The notes under the pieces: generated by a model
The model's database searches: none
What the model was told of the DNA's origin: nothing
The model's input: the letters and a program-made list of their open reading frames with translations, nothing else
In this document: in pieces, positions 48,601 through 58,161 of the stretch
How the letters are laid out: each line of letters starts with the position of its first letter
Numbering within the stretch: the stretch's first letter is position 1
Made by a program: the position numbers and the translations under genes
Source of the DNA: Paracoccus benzoatiresistens
GTDB taxonomy: Bacteria; Pseudomonadota; Alphaproteobacteria; Rhodobacterales; Rhodobacteraceae
DNA: 64,000 nt
Assembly: GCF_026913015.1 (NCBI RefSeq)
Contig: NZ_JAPTYD010000002.1
Span: 124,001-188,000 of the forward strand
Direction of reading: 5' to 3'

Positions 48601-49517
48601 TCGTGGGCCTCCAGCAGGACTTGGACATGGGCGCGGGCTGACCTGCCCAAAGCCGCGAGATCATAGCCACCTTCAAGGCAGGATACCACCGGGGCCGACA
48701 GATCCGCCGCCATGTCGCAGACCATGCGGGTGATGGCAGAGAAATCGGCCTCCTCCCATTCCAGCTGCGCCAGGGGATCGGCGGCATGGGCATCGAAGCC
48801 TGCCGAAAGGATCACCAGTTGCGGCGCGAAATCGCGGGCTCGCGCCAGGATGTCGCGCCAGGCCGCCTGCCCCGCCGCGCCATCCGATCCGGGCCGCAGG
48901 GGCACGTTCACCATCTGCCCATGCGCGCCCCTTTCCCCGGCCGCGCCCGTGCCCGGATAAAGCGGCATCTGGTGGGTGGACGCGAAGAAGGCGCGCCGTT
49001 CATCCCACAGCAGATCCTGCGTGCCGTTGCCGTGATGGACGTCGAAATCCAGCACTGCCACACGGTCGAGCCCATGATGATCGAGCGCCCGCATGGCCGC
49101 GATGGCGGCATTGCCGAAGATGCAGAAGCCCATCGGCTTTTCCCGTTCGGCGTGATGGCCGGGCGGGCGCATGGCGACAAAGGCATTGGCGGCCTCGCGC
49201 GCCAGTACGGCATCCACCGCCGCCACCGCGCCGCCCACCCCGCGCAGGGCGGCGTCCAGACTGCCCGGCGACAGATGCGTGTCGGCGTCCAGCATCTGCC
49301 AGCCTTCCTCGGGGACAGCGTTCCGGATCCGCTCAAGATAGGACATCGGATGGCAGCGCAGGATCTCGGCCTCCTCGGCCCGGGGGGCCTCTCGCCGATC
49401 AAGGGTCAGGTCGGCCAGAGCCTCGATCACCGCGCCGTAACGCGCCACCTGTTCAGGGTGGCCGGGCGGCGTGATGTGGCGTTCGGCGTCCGGGTGGGTG
49501 AACAGGGCCGTGGTCAT
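48597..49517 (-). CDS. Histone-deacetylase family (acetylpolyamine/acetoin-type) hydrolase
   Basis: This 306-residue zinc hydrolase has RPPGHHAE (His121-122) and VLDFDVHHGNGTQ (metal-binding Asp and His around 159-161), then LSAGFDAHAADPL. In bacteria such enzymes deacetylate polyamines or acetoin-related compounds. Start ATG 49517; a TTG six bases upstream sits better behind GGAGG and is possible. It lies between the MFS gene and xseB, all coupled. Confidence 0.92.
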   Translation of the reverse strand: MTTALFTHPDAERHITPPGHPEQVARYGAVIEALADLTLDRREAPRAEEAEILRCHPMSYLERIRNAVPEEGWQMLDADTHLSPGSLDAALRGVGGAVAAVDAVLAREAANAFVAMRPPGHHAEREKPMGFCIFGNAAIAAMRALDHHGLDRVAVLDFDVHHGNGTQDLLWDERRAFFASTHQMPLYPGTGAAGERGAHGQMVNVPLRPGSDGAAGQAAWRDILARARDFAPQLVILSAGFDAHAADPLAQLEWEEADFSAITRMVCDMAADLSAPVVSCLEGGYDLAALGRSARAHVQVLLEAHE

Positions 49518-49523
49518 GGGCAA

Positions 49524-51170
49524 TCAGACCTCCATCTTGCCGATCAGGGGCAGGTCGTCCTCGGGGCCGACGCTGTGACGCTCGATCATGCGGTGGACCA
49601 GCGGGTCGCCCTCGCCCTGGTGCAGGGCGCGCAGGGACACGGTGATCTCGGCATCCGACTTGGTGCGGCGCAGGTTGTGGCGGACATATTCGTCCCAGGT
49701 GGCGATGTGATAGCTTTCGGTCCACAGGTTGGGATGTTCCAAATCGCGCAGCAAGGCCCAGTTCCGCGCGCCGTCGCGGCGGCGGATGTTGCGGCGCAAT
49801 TGCATCAGGCGCAGGAACTCGGCCGTGTCCTTCTGGGCGATGCGGTAATCCACCATCACCATGATCGGCCCCGACCGCCCGCGCAGGTCCAGCCGCAGCG
49901 CCGGTTCGCGGAACCGGTTGACCGGGTCCAGATCGGCGGTGCCGAACTCGGGCGCCTTGAACCAGACGCCGATAACCGCCCCCGCCAGAAGCACGATGCC
50001 CGCCGCCGTCAGCGCCTGATCCAGGCCATGCGCCCCGGCGATGCCGCCCCAGACCCAGGACCCGGCCGCCATGCCGCCGAAGGTGGCCGTCTGATACAGC
50101 GCCAGGGCGCGCGCCACGACCCAGCGGGGCGTGGAAAGCTGCACCGTCACGTTGAACAGCGACAAGGCCAGCACCCAGGATGCCCCCGCAGGCAGCAGGG
50201 CCAGCGCGTGCAGCCAGACGGACTGCGTCTGCCCCAGCACGACCGCCGACAGCGCAAAGCCCGCAAAGGCCATGCGCACGACGTTCTCGTTGTTGAAGCG
50301 CGCCCGGATGCGGGGGTTCAGCGCCGCGCCCGCGATAGCGCCGACGCCGTAGCAGCCCAGAAGGCCGCCGAACAGCATCGAGCCCCCTTCGGGATGGGAC
50401 TTGGCCACCAGCGGCAGCAGCGCCAGGACCGACACGGCGGCAAAGCCGAACAGGGCGCCGCGCCCGATCACCTTCATCAGGTTCGGGGACAACAGGACAT
50501 AGCGCAGCCCGGCGGCCACGGCGGGCAGGAACTCCTCGGGCGGGGCGGTGCGAGGGGCGATGTTCGGGCGCCAGCGCAGCAGCGCGCCCAGCAGCGGCAC
50601 ATAGCTGAGGGCGTTGACCGCGAATGCCGCCGCCGCCCCGAAGCCCGCCACGATGAAGCCGCCCGCCGCGGGCCCCACGCTGCGCATCAGGTTGAAGCCC
50701 ACCGAGTTCAGCGTGACCGCCGCAGGCAGGTCGGCGCGCGGCACCAGGTCGCCCATGCTGGCCTGCCAAGGGGGATTGTACAGCGCCTGCCCCGCCCCGA
50801 TCAGGAAGGTGAAGGCCAGCAGCAGCCAGGGCGTCAGCCAGCCCTGCCAGGCGACGATGGCCAGCAGCACGGACACGGCCGCCATGAAGCACTGCGCGAA
50901 CAGAAGGATCGTCTTGCGGTCGAAGATGTCGGCCAAGGCGCCGGATGCCAGCGCCAGCAGCATGATCGGCAGCGTGTTCGACGCCTGCACCAGCGCGATC
51001 AGCGTGGCGCTGTCGGTCAGCTGCGTCATCAGCCAGGCCGCGCCCACGGCCTGCACCAGCCCCCCGAAGTTCGAGATCAGCGTCGCGCCCCAAAGCAGGC
51101 GGAAATCAGGGTATCGGAACGGCGCGAGGGCCGAGGGGGACGAGGCCCGGGGTGCTGTCTGGTCGGTCAC
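49524..51170 (-). CDS. MFS transporter with C-terminal extra domain (MFS_3 type)
   Basis: This 548-residue protein has about 12 membrane segments (residues ~10-400): RYPDFRLLWGATLISNFG, NPPWQASMGDLVPRADLPAAVTLNS and FLPAVAAGLRYV. After them comes a soluble ~120-residue domain (MVMVDYRIAQKDTAEFLRLM, WALLRDLEHPNLWTESYHI) that resembles antibiotic-biosynthesis-monooxygenase folds. Start GTG 51170 with weak ribosome site. Probable exporter; substrate unknown. First gene of the operon leading to dxs. Confidence 0.85.
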   Translation of the reverse strand: MTDQTAPRASSPSALAPFRYPDFRLLWGATLISNFGGLVQAVGAAWLMTQLTDSATLIALVQASNTLPIMLLALASGALADIFDRKTILLFAQCFMAAVSVLLAIVAWQGWLTPWLLLAFTFLIGAGQALYNPPWQASMGDLVPRADLPAAVTLNSVGFNLMRSVGPAAGGFIVAGFGAAAAFAVNALSYVPLLGALLRWRPNIAPRTAPPEEFLPAVAAGLRYVLLSPNLMKVIGRGALFGFAAVSVLALLPLVAKSHPEGGSMLFGGLLGCYGVGAIAGAALNPRIRARFNNENVVRMAFAGFALSAVVLGQTQSVWLHALALLPAGASWVLALSLFNVTVQLSTPRWVVARALALYQTATFGGMAAGSWVWGGIAGAHGLDQALTAAGIVLLAGAVIGVWFKAPEFGTADLDPVNRFREPALRLDLRGRSGPIMVMVDYRIAQKDTAEFLRLMQLRRNIRRRDGARNWALLRDLEHPNLWTESYHIATWDEYVRHNLRRTKSDAEITVSLRALHQGEGDPLVHRMIERHSVGPEDDLPLIGKMEV

Positions 51171-51507
51171 TGGAACTGTCGCTCTGGCATCGGTGCAGCC
51201 TAGCCAGCCGCGTGGCGGGGGGCAATCTTCGGTCCTGGCAGCGTCGAGGCGGCCTGCGGTGAAACCAAAGCAAACGATAAGTTGTTCCACGGTCAGTCAT
51301 TCTTGAACAGACTGCCGCGCTTTCGCCACAAGGCAGGGATCGCCATCGGCCGGTCCCGGCAGCAAGGCTTGACGACCGGTGCATGTGACGGGCTGATGAA
51401 ACTCTGCGCGAATCACCCCCTGGCCTGCTACGGGGTCGATCAAGACGAAATTGACACGCTGCCGGCACCGGATTTGCCCGTGCTGCCGTTTATGCCATGA
51501 AGGAAGA
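51171..51507. other. Divergent intergenic region with no gene found
   Basis: These 337 bases separate the leftward MFS operon from the rightward L,D-transpeptidase. TTGACA at 51451-51456 is a fair -35, but the sequence 17 bp on (TTTGCC) is a poor -10. No RNA gene, hairpin with T-run or small ORF with a ribosome site was recognised. Confidence 0.45.
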
Positions 51508-52362
51508 ATGAAGATGCGTCTCGTTACCCTGTTCACGGCGGTTGCCCTGGGGCTTGCCGCATGTGGAAGCAGCCAGCCGATCACGCTGGCCAACCCCACG
51601 GTGCCGCAAGCCTACCAGGCCCGGACGGACACCGGCCCCAACGGCGAGCCGATCGAGATCCCCGCAGTCCGCGCCGCCTATCTGAACGAACGCAACCAGC
51701 GCCAGCTGGTGGCCTATAACGGCCCCGAGGCGCCGGGCACGATCGTGGTCGATCCCTATGCGCGGGTGCTGTATCACGTCCAGCCGGGCGGCCAGGCGAT
51801 GCGCTATGGCGTGGCCGTGGGCCGGGCGGGCACCGGATACGCGGGAACCGCCACCATCGCACGCAAGGCGCGCTGGCCCAGCTGGCGGCCGACCGACAAC
51901 ATGATCCGCACGCAGCCCGATCTGTATGCGCAGTTTGCGGGCGGGCTGTCCGGCGGGATGCACAACCCCCTGGGGTCGCGGGCGCTGTATCTGTATGAGG
52001 GTGGGCGCGACACCTATTACCGCATCCATGGCACGATGGACCCGTCCTCCATCGGCAAGGCCACCTCGGCGGGCTGCATCCGGCTGTTCAACCAGGACGT
52101 CATCGACCTGTTCGACAAGATCGGGAACGGCACCACGGTCCATGTCCGCAGCCAGGCCGAAAGCGTCAGCCTGGAAGGCCAGATGATCGAGACGCCCGAA
52201 GGCTATGTCGAGCCGGCCGCCCCGACGCAGACCGCCATGGCCGCAGCGCCGGCGGCAGGGATGCCATCGCAGGTCAGCGACCCTTATGCGGCGATGACAG
52301 TCACGGCGCCCGCCGGTGCGCCGGTGACGACGATGTCGCCGGTGGAAAGCGCCGTGCAGTAG
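51508..52362 (+). CDS. L,D-transpeptidase lipoprotein (YkuD)
   Basis: This 284-residue protein has a lipoprotein signal (lipobox LAAC, modified Cys19) and a YkuD domain with VVDPYARVLYHV, IHGTMDPSSIG (His174) and SAGCIRLF (nucleophile Cys190). The C-terminal ~60 residues are Ala/Pro/Thr-rich. Two start codons (51508, 51514) are close; AAGGA favours either. It is the second L,D-transpeptidase of the window, without the peptidoglycan-binding domain seen in the first. Confidence 0.92.
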   Translation: MKMRLVTLFTAVALGLAACGSSQPITLANPTVPQAYQARTDTGPNGEPIEIPAVRAAYLNERNQRQLVAYNGPEAPGTIVVDPYARVLYHVQPGGQAMRYGVAVGRAGTGYAGTATIARKARWPSWRPTDNMIRTQPDLYAQFAGGLSGGMHNPLGSRALYLYEGGRDTYYRIHGTMDPSSIGKATSAGCIRLFNQDVIDLFDKIGNGTTVHVRSQAESVSLEGQMIETPEGYVEPAAPTQTAMAAAPAAGMPSQVSDPYAAMTVTAPAGAPVTTMSPVESAVQ

Positions 52363-52391
52363 GCAAGGCGCGGTTCGCAAGGACAGGTCCG

Positions 52392-52416
52392 GGCCCCGGT
52401 TGATTCCGGGGCCTTT
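52392..52416 (+). terminator. Terminator after the L,D-transpeptidase gene
   Basis: An 8-bp perfect GC stem (52392-52399 with 52406-52413) with a 6-nt loop, followed by TTT, 30 bp past the gene. Confidence 0.7.
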
Positions 52417-52487
52417 CCATTTGCAAAATCGATCAATCTCTTTCAACATCCGCCGCAAAAATCAGGCCGTGCGCCGAGGGAACAGCG

Positions 52488-53321
52488 ATGCCCAACTTTA
52501 CCAGGCTGGAACAGGAACTGCTGACGGACGAACAACGGGCCTTGACCGGCAACAGCCGCGGCCCGGCGCTGGCCGGCTTGGACGAGGGGGCGTTGCTGAA
52601 GCTGATCGCGGATCTGGAGGATGCGATAGGCCAGGCAGCCCCGGTCAGCGAGGACGGGCAGGTTTCGGCCAGGGAACTGCTGTCCGGCGCCTTGCGCCGC
52701 GCCAAGGCCGAACGGCGCAAGCGCAAGCTGTCCCCCCAGGCCGAGGCTGCCCCTCAGCCCGGCGCGGCCAAGGTCGACTCAGCCGAGGCTCCGGCCATCA
52801 AGCCTGCCGCCCCGCCGAAGCCTGCCAAGCGCGCCCCTGCCTCGCCCGCGCGCAAGCCCGCCGGCCGCGAGAAGGCCGAGACCCGCAAGGCCGACCTGCG
52901 CACCGGATTGCGCCGCGTCGCCAAGGCGGGCGCCAAGGCCGCCACGGCAACCGCGGCCGAGAAGGACGAACCCCTGCCCCTGGCAAAGCCCAAGATCCCC
53001 GCCCTGCCGGCCGCGCCGGCACCCGCGGTTGCCGTCAAGGTGGCGCCGCCCCCCGCCCCTGCCGCCGCCCCGCTTCCCGACGAGGCCAAGGCGGCCCGCA
53101 AGGCCGCGAAGAAGGCCGCGAAAGAGGCCGAGAAGGAAGCCCGCAAGGCTGAAAAGAAGGCGGCCAAGCAGGCCGAAAAGGCCGCAAGACAAGCCGAGAA
53201 AGCAGACCGGAAGGCGGCGAAGGCCGAGGCCAAGGCCAAGGCCGCCAAGAAATCCGGCAAGGACAAGACGGGCAAGAACAAGGCGGGCAAGAACAAGGCC
53301 CGCCGTTCGGACGACGCGTGA
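52488..53321 (+). CDS. Protein with histone H1-like Lys/Ala-rich tail
   Basis: The first ~85 of 277 residues form a charged, probably helical domain (MPNFTRLEQELLTDEQRAL, then LAGLDEGALLKLIADLEDAIG). The rest is Ala/Pro/Lys-rich, ending in many KAAKKA- and KAEKKA-like repeats. Such tails resemble histone H1-like bacterial proteins and often bind DNA or RNA without sequence preference (inference). No transmembrane segment. ATG with GAGGG upstream. The name and role are not known to me. Confidence 0.75.
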   Translation: MPNFTRLEQELLTDEQRALTGNSRGPALAGLDEGALLKLIADLEDAIGQAAPVSEDGQVSARELLSGALRRAKAERRKRKLSPQAEAAPQPGAAKVDSAEAPAIKPAAPPKPAKRAPASPARKPAGREKAETRKADLRTGLRRVAKAGAKAATATAAEKDEPLPLAKPKIPALPAAPAPAVAVKVAPPPAPAAAPLPDEAKAARKAAKKAAKEAEKEARKAEKKAAKQAEKAARQAEKADRKAAKAEAKAKAAKKSGKDKTGKNKAGKNKARRSDDA

Positions 53322-53331
53322 GCCCGGCCCC

Positions 53332-54285
53332 ATGATGCGCCGAATGCCGTTCCCTCGCCTTTCGGGCCTCTGCAAGGCGGCGGTGGCCGCGCTTGCGGTC
53401 CTTGCCGCGCCTGCCGTCCAGGCCTTTCCCGCCGTGGATGCCGTCGAAGGGCGCCCGCCCGCGGCCCAGTCCGACAAGGTCCGCTGCACCGATGACGGGC
53501 GCGATTGCATCCGGCTGGATCATTATGCCGCCGATGTCTGCATGCTGATCGAACGCAACGCCCTGGAGCGCGGGCTTGACCCGAACTTCCTGGCCCGCCT
53601 TCTGTGGAAGGAAAGCCGATTCGAGCCGGGGGCGATCAGCCCCGTCGGCGCGCTTGGCATCGCCCAGTTCATGCCCGGCACGGCCGAGCTTTACGACCTG
53701 AAGGATCCGTTCAACCCCGCGCAGGCGATCCACAAATCGGCCTGGTACCTGCGCCACCTGACCGACACCTTCGGCAATATCGGCCTGGCCGCGGTGGCCT
53801 ATAACGGCGGCGAAAACCGCGCGGCCCGCTTTATCGGCCAGAACGGCGGCCTGCCCTATGAAACCCAGGACTATGTCGCCGCGATCACCGGCTTCGAGGC
53901 GCTGCGCTGGCGCGACAACCCGCCCCCGCCGGGCGAACTGAAGCTGGCGCTGGATCCCGACCTGGACTTCCGCCCCGCCTGCGAAAAGCTTGCGGGCGAG
54001 CGCAAGCTGCGCGAATTCATGGTCCAGCCCAAGGTCTCTCCCTGGGGCGTGATCGTGGCCAGCCATCCCAGCCAGTCGGGCGTCAGCCGCCAGGTCTCGC
54101 GCCTGAACCGCAGCCTGCGTCCGATCCTGGGCGACAAGCAGGTGGGCTATGTCCGCAAGCGCCTGTCCGGGATGTCGCGCGCCGTCTATACCGCCCAGGT
54201 CGGCTGGGACAGCAAGGCCGAGGCCAACCGCTTCTGCGCCCGCTTCCGGCAGTTGGGCGGACGCTGCATCGTGCTGAAGAACTGA
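53332..54285 (+). CDS. Secreted lytic transglycosylase (SLT) with SPOR-like end
   Basis: This 317-residue protein has a signal peptide (1-31, ending VQA) and an SLT domain: catalytic Glu94 in LWKESRFEPGAIS, GALGIAQFMPGTAELY and GLAAVAYNGGENRAARF. The last ~60 residues (VYTAQVGWDSKAEANRFCARFRQLGG, shown here only in part: AQVGWDSKAEANRF) resemble a SPOR peptidoglycan-binding domain. It cleaves the glycan backbone. Start at one of two ATGs (53332, 53335), 10 bp after the H1-like gene. Confidence 0.9.
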   Translation: MMRRMPFPRLSGLCKAAVAALAVLAAPAVQAFPAVDAVEGRPPAAQSDKVRCTDDGRDCIRLDHYAADVCMLIERNALERGLDPNFLARLLWKESRFEPGAISPVGALGIAQFMPGTAELYDLKDPFNPAQAIHKSAWYLRHLTDTFGNIGLAAVAYNGGENRAARFIGQNGGLPYETQDYVAAITGFEALRWRDNPPPPGELKLALDPDLDFRPACEKLAGERKLREFMVQPKVSPWGVIVASHPSQSGVSRQVSRLNRSLRPILGDKQVGYVRKRLSGMSRAVYTAQVGWDSKAEANRFCARFRQLGGRCIVLKN

Positions 54286-54348
54286 CCGCAGGCCGGTTGG
54301 ACGATCCGGCGTTCGGGCGTAGACTGTTCCCAGCATGAGGGCGGGCGG

Positions 54349-55167
54349 ATGGCGCAGCAGTCCAGACATGACGCATGGCAGGCAGGCCCCAGCTATGACC
54401 GGTACATGGGCCGGTGGAGCGCACGGATCGCGCCCTTGTTCCTGGACTGGCTGGAGGCGGAGAAAGGCCTGGACTGGCTGGAGATCGGCTGCGGGACGGG
54501 CGCGCTGTCGGCGGCCATCATGGCGCGGGCGGGGCCCGCCAGCCTGGTCGGGATCGACCCCTCGGCCGGGTTTCTGGAGCGGGCGCGCGAAATCGTCCCC
54601 GATCCCCGCGCCCGATTTCTGATCGGCGACGCGCAGGCCCTGCCGGTTCCTGCGGCCAGCGCGGATGTCGCCGTCGCCGGACTGGTCCTGAACTTCGTTT
54701 CCGACCGGCCGCTAGCCTTGGCGCAGATGATGCGCGTCGTCCGGCCTGGCGGGACCATCGGCTTCTATGTCTGGGATTATCCGGGGGGCGGAATGGGCTT
54801 CATGCGCGCCTTCTGGACCGAGGCGGCGGCCCTGGACCCCGCCGCAACCGACCTGACCGAAGATCGGCGCTTTCCCTTTTGCACCCTGCCGCAATTGATC
54901 GCCCTGACAGCCGGGGCGGGCCTGCACGACGTGGAGGGAACCGGGATCGAGATCGCGACGACCTTTCGCGACTTCGACGATTACTGGCAGCCCTTTACCC
55001 TGGGTGCCGGGCCCGCACCGGGCTATTGCGCCAGCTTGGAGAGCGACGCGCGCCAGCGCCTGCGGGACCGGCTGGCCCGCAGCCTGCCGCGCGATACCGA
55101 CGGATCCATCACGCTGCCCGCGCGGGCCTGGGCAGTGCGCGGACGGGTGCCCCGATCCTGCGGCTAG
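54349..55167 (+). CDS. Class I SAM-dependent methyltransferase
   Basis: This 272-residue protein has motif I LEIGCGTGALS (residues ~44-54), motif II VGIDPSAGFLERA, DAQALPVPAASADVA and VVRPGGTIGFYVWD, as in small-molecule methyltransferases of the UbiE/BioC type. Substrate unknown. Its TAG stop is shared with the convergent priA: the palindrome CTAG at 55164-55167 serves as stop for both genes. Confidence 0.85.
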   Translation: MAQQSRHDAWQAGPSYDRYMGRWSARIAPLFLDWLEAEKGLDWLEIGCGTGALSAAIMARAGPASLVGIDPSAGFLERAREIVPDPRARFLIGDAQALPVPAASADVAVAGLVLNFVSDRPLALAQMMRVVRPGGTIGFYVWDYPGGGMGFMRAFWTEAAALDPAATDLTEDRRFPFCTLPQLIALTAGAGLHDVEGTGIEIATTFRDFDDYWQPFTLGAGPAPGYCASLESDARQRLRDRLARSLPRDTDGSITLPARAWAVRGRVPRSCG

Positions 55168-57380
55168 AGGAAGCTTTGCGGGTCGATGTCCACCGACAGG
55201 CGCAGGTTCGTGGGCGGCTTGTGCGGCGCCAGCCAGTCCGCGATGGCCGACTGAACGGGCGCCTGGCGCGGCGCGTGGACCAGCATCCGCACCCGATGGC
55301 GCCCCCGGATGCGGGCAATCGGCGCAGGCGCCGGTCCCCACAGTTGCGCGCCCGCCTGTTCCAGCGGGCCGGCATGAGCGGCCAGATGGCGGGCGAAATC
55401 GCTGACCACGCCCAGATCGGGATGGGACAGGATGATCCCCGCCAGCCGCCCGAAAGGGGGCATTCCGGTGGCCTGGCGCGCGGCGGCTTCGGCGTTCCAG
55501 AAGGCCTCGTCCTCGCCGGACAGGATGGCGCGGATGACCGGATGGTCGGGCTGGTGGGTTTGCAGCAAGGCCACCCCCGGCGCGGTTCCCGCCAGCCGCC
55601 CGGCCCGGCCCGCGACCTGCCGCATCAGCTGGAAGCTGCGTTCGGCCGCGCGCAGGTCGGCGCCTTGCAGGCCAAGGTCGGCGTCGATGACGCCCACCAG
55701 CGTCAGGCGCGGGAAGTTGTGGCCCTTGGCGACGATCTGCGTGCCGATGATGATCTGCGTGTCGCCCTCGGCGATCTCGGCGATGGTTTCCTTCAGCGCG
55801 CGGGCCGAATGGAACAGGTCCGAGGACAGCACCGTGGCCTTGGCGTCGGGAAAACGGGCGGCCACCTCCTCGGCGATGCGCTCGACGCCGGGGCCGATGG
55901 GGGCCAGCTTGCCCTCGACCTTGCAGGACGGGCAGGCCAGCGGGATGGGGCGCGTTTCGCCGCACTGGTGGCAGACAAGGCGGTTCTGGAAACGGTGTTC
56001 AACCATCCGCGCGTCGCATTGGTGGCAGCCGATCTGCTCGCCGCAGGCCCGGCACAGCATCACGGGCGCATAGCCGCGCCGGTTCAGGAACAGCAGGGAC
56101 TGTTCCCCCCGGGCCAGCCGCGATTCGACCGCCCCCACCAGCGCGGGCGAGATCCAGCGGCCCGATGCCATCTCCTCGGCCCGCAGGTCGATGGCGGCCA
56201 TGTCGGGCAGTTCCGCCGTGCCGTAACGGCTGCGCAGGTCCAGCCGCCTGTATTTCCCGCTGCCCGCGTTCACCCAGCTTTCCAGGCTGGGCGTCGCCGA
56301 GGCCAGCACCACCTGCGCCCCGTTGATGGATGCCCGCAGCACCGCCATGTCGCGGGCGCTGTAATAAACGACATCCTCCTGCTTGTAGCTGGAATCGTGC
56401 TCCTCATCGACGACGATCAGGCCCAGGTCGCGGAAGGGCAGGAACAGCGCGGAACGGGCACCGACGACCAGCCCCACCTCTCCCTTGCCCGCCATGTGCC
56501 ACAGACGACGGCGTTCCGTGCGGGTGATGCCGCTGTGCCATTCGCCGGGACGTGCGCCAAAACGCGCCTCGACCCGGTCCAGGAACTCGGCGGACAGCGC
56601 GATTTCCGGCAGCAGGACCAGCGCCTGCCGGCCCTGCGCCAGGCATTCGGCGACCGCTTCCAGATAAACCTCGGTCTTGCCCGACCCGGTGACGCCCCGC
56701 AGCAGGGTGGTGCCGTAGGCCCCGGTCCGGACGGCGCCGCGCAACGCATCCGCCGCCGCCTGCTGTTCCGCGTCTAGCGGCTTGCCGGGCCTCGAAGCGT
56801 CCAAGCGGGGATAGGGCAGGTCGCGCGGCGCCTGGATTTCGGCCAGCGTGCCCGCCGCGACTAGGCCCTTGACCACCGCCGTGCCGACCCCCGCCAGTTG
56901 CGCCAGTTCCGAGGCCGCGAAGCTTGCCCCGCCATGATCGGCCAGCACCTGCATCACGCGCTCGCGCGCCTCGGTCATGCGCGTGGGCGGGGTGCCGCCC
57001 GGCACGATCACCCGGCGCGCGGCGGGCGGCTGGTCCAGGTCGGGCGCCCGCGTGGCCATGCGCAACATCAAGGGCAGCGGCGTCAGGGTGTAATCGGCGG
57101 CGCGTGTCAGGAAATCCAGGAAGCGCGTGTCAAAGGGCTCGGCCTCCAGCACGCGCGCCACGGGGCGCAGCTTGGCCAGGTCGAAATCGCCCAGGCCCTC
57201 GCCCCAGACCAGGCCCATGACCCGGCGCGGTCCCAAAGGCACCAGCACCAGCTGGCCCTGGCTCACGCCCCCTTCGGGCGCCAGATAGTCCAGCACGCCG
57301 ACAGGCTCGACGGTCAGGACCGCGATCCGGGCCTGTGCCTGGAAAAATCGAGGCGGGGAAAAGGCAGCCAAGGTTTTCAT
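55164..57380 (-). CDS. priA: Primosomal protein N' (replication restart helicase PriA)
   Basis: This 738-residue 3'-5' DNA helicase restarts stalled forks. It has an N-terminal 3'-DNA-binding region, Walker A GVTGSGKT (229-236), DEEH (325-328), and a zinc-binding cluster of paired cysteines (CRACG, CHQC, CHQCG, CPSC). C-terminal helicase motifs follow ([35 protein letters not shown]). Start ATG 57380 with AAGGCG upstream. Divergent from the transaldolase gene. Confidence 0.97.
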   Translation of the reverse strand: MKTLAAFSPPRFFQAQARIAVLTVEPVGVLDYLAPEGGVSQGQLVLVPLGPRRVMGLVWGEGLGDFDLAKLRPVARVLEAEPFDTRFLDFLTRAADYTLTPLPLMLRMATRAPDLDQPPAARRVIVPGGTPPTRMTEARERVMQVLADHGGASFAASELAQLAGVGTAVVKGLVAAGTLAEIQAPRDLPYPRLDASRPGKPLDAEQQAAADALRGAVRTGAYGTTLLRGVTGSGKTEVYLEAVAECLAQGRQALVLLPEIALSAEFLDRVEARFGARPGEWHSGITRTERRRLWHMAGKGEVGLVVGARSALFLPFRDLGLIVVDEEHDSSYKQEDVVYYSARDMAVLRASINGAQVVLASATPSLESWVNAGSGKYRRLDLRSRYGTAELPDMAAIDLRAEEMASGRWISPALVGAVESRLARGEQSLLFLNRRGYAPVMLCRACGEQIGCHQCDARMVEHRFQNRLVCHQCGETRPIPLACPSCKVEGKLAPIGPGVERIAEEVAARFPDAKATVLSSDLFHSARALKETIAEIAEGDTQIIIGTQIVAKGHNFPRLTLVGVIDADLGLQGADLRAAERSFQLMRQVAGRAGRLAGTAPGVALLQTHQPDHPVIRAILSGEDEAFWNAEAAARQATGMPPFGRLAGIILSHPDLGVVSDFARHLAAHAGPLEQAGAQLWGPAPAPIARIRGRHRVRMLVHAPRQAPVQSAIADWLAPHKPPTNLRLSVDIDPQSFL

Positions 57381-57488
57381 CGCCTTGATAAAGCCGCGCG
57401 CCGCGCCTGTTGCAAGGCCCGCCTGCCCCTTTCGGACGAAGGGCTTTTGCGCTATCACCCCTGCCGAACCGCTTATGGGAGCCTCGCC

Positions 57489-58142
57489 ATGAAATTCTTC
57501 CTTGATACCGCCGATGTGGACGCCATCCGCGAGCTGAACGACCTGGGCATGGTCGATGGCGTGACCACCAATCCGTCCCTGATCCTGAAGGCCGGCCGCA
57601 ACATCGAGGAAGTGACCCGCGAGATCTGCGAGATGGTCAGCGGCCCCGTCAGCGCCGAGGTGGTCGCCGACAAGGCCGAGGACATGATCCGCGAAGGCCG
57701 CCACCTGGCGCAGATCGCGCCCAACATCGCCATCAAGGTGCCGCTGACCTGGGACGGCCTGAAGGCCTGCCGGACCTTCGCCGACGAAGGCCACATGGTC
57801 AACGTGACGCTGTGCTTCACCGCGGCCCAGGCCATTCTGGCCGCCAAGGCGGGCGCCACCTTCATCAGCCCCTTCGTCGGCCGTCTTGACGACATCGGCC
57901 TGGACGGCGTGGACCTGATCGCCGACATCCGCGAGATCTACGACAACTATGGCTACGAGACGCAGATCCTCGCGGCCTCGATCCGGTCCGTGAACCATAT
58001 CGTCGAGGTGGGCAAGATCGGCGCCGACGTGATCACCGCGCCCCCCGCCGTGATCAAGTCGATGGCCAAGCATGTCTTGACGGACAAGGGACTCGAGTTG
58101 TTCACTGCCGACTGGGCCAAGACCGGTCAGAAGATCGGCTGA
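57489..58142 (+). CDS. Transaldolase, fructose-6-phosphate aldolase (FSA) type
   Basis: This 217-residue enzyme has the short transaldolase fold with catalytic Lys83 (IAIKVPLT), [13 protein letters not shown] at the N-terminus and [27 protein letters not shown]. It is either a short transaldolase of the pentose phosphate pathway or a fructose-6-phosphate aldolase, which sequence alone cannot separate. ATG 57489 with GGGAG upstream. Confidence 0.93.
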   Translation: MKFFLDTADVDAIRELNDLGMVDGVTTNPSLILKAGRNIEEVTREICEMVSGPVSAEVVADKAEDMIREGRHLAQIAPNIAIKVPLTWDGLKACRTFADEGHMVNVTLCFTAAQAILAAKAGATFISPFVGRLDDIGLDGVDLIADIREIYDNYGYETQILAASIRSVNHIVEVGKIGADVITAPPAVIKSMAKHVLTDKGLELFTADWAKTGQKIG

Positions 58143-58161
58143 CAACGAAAAAGGGACAGGC

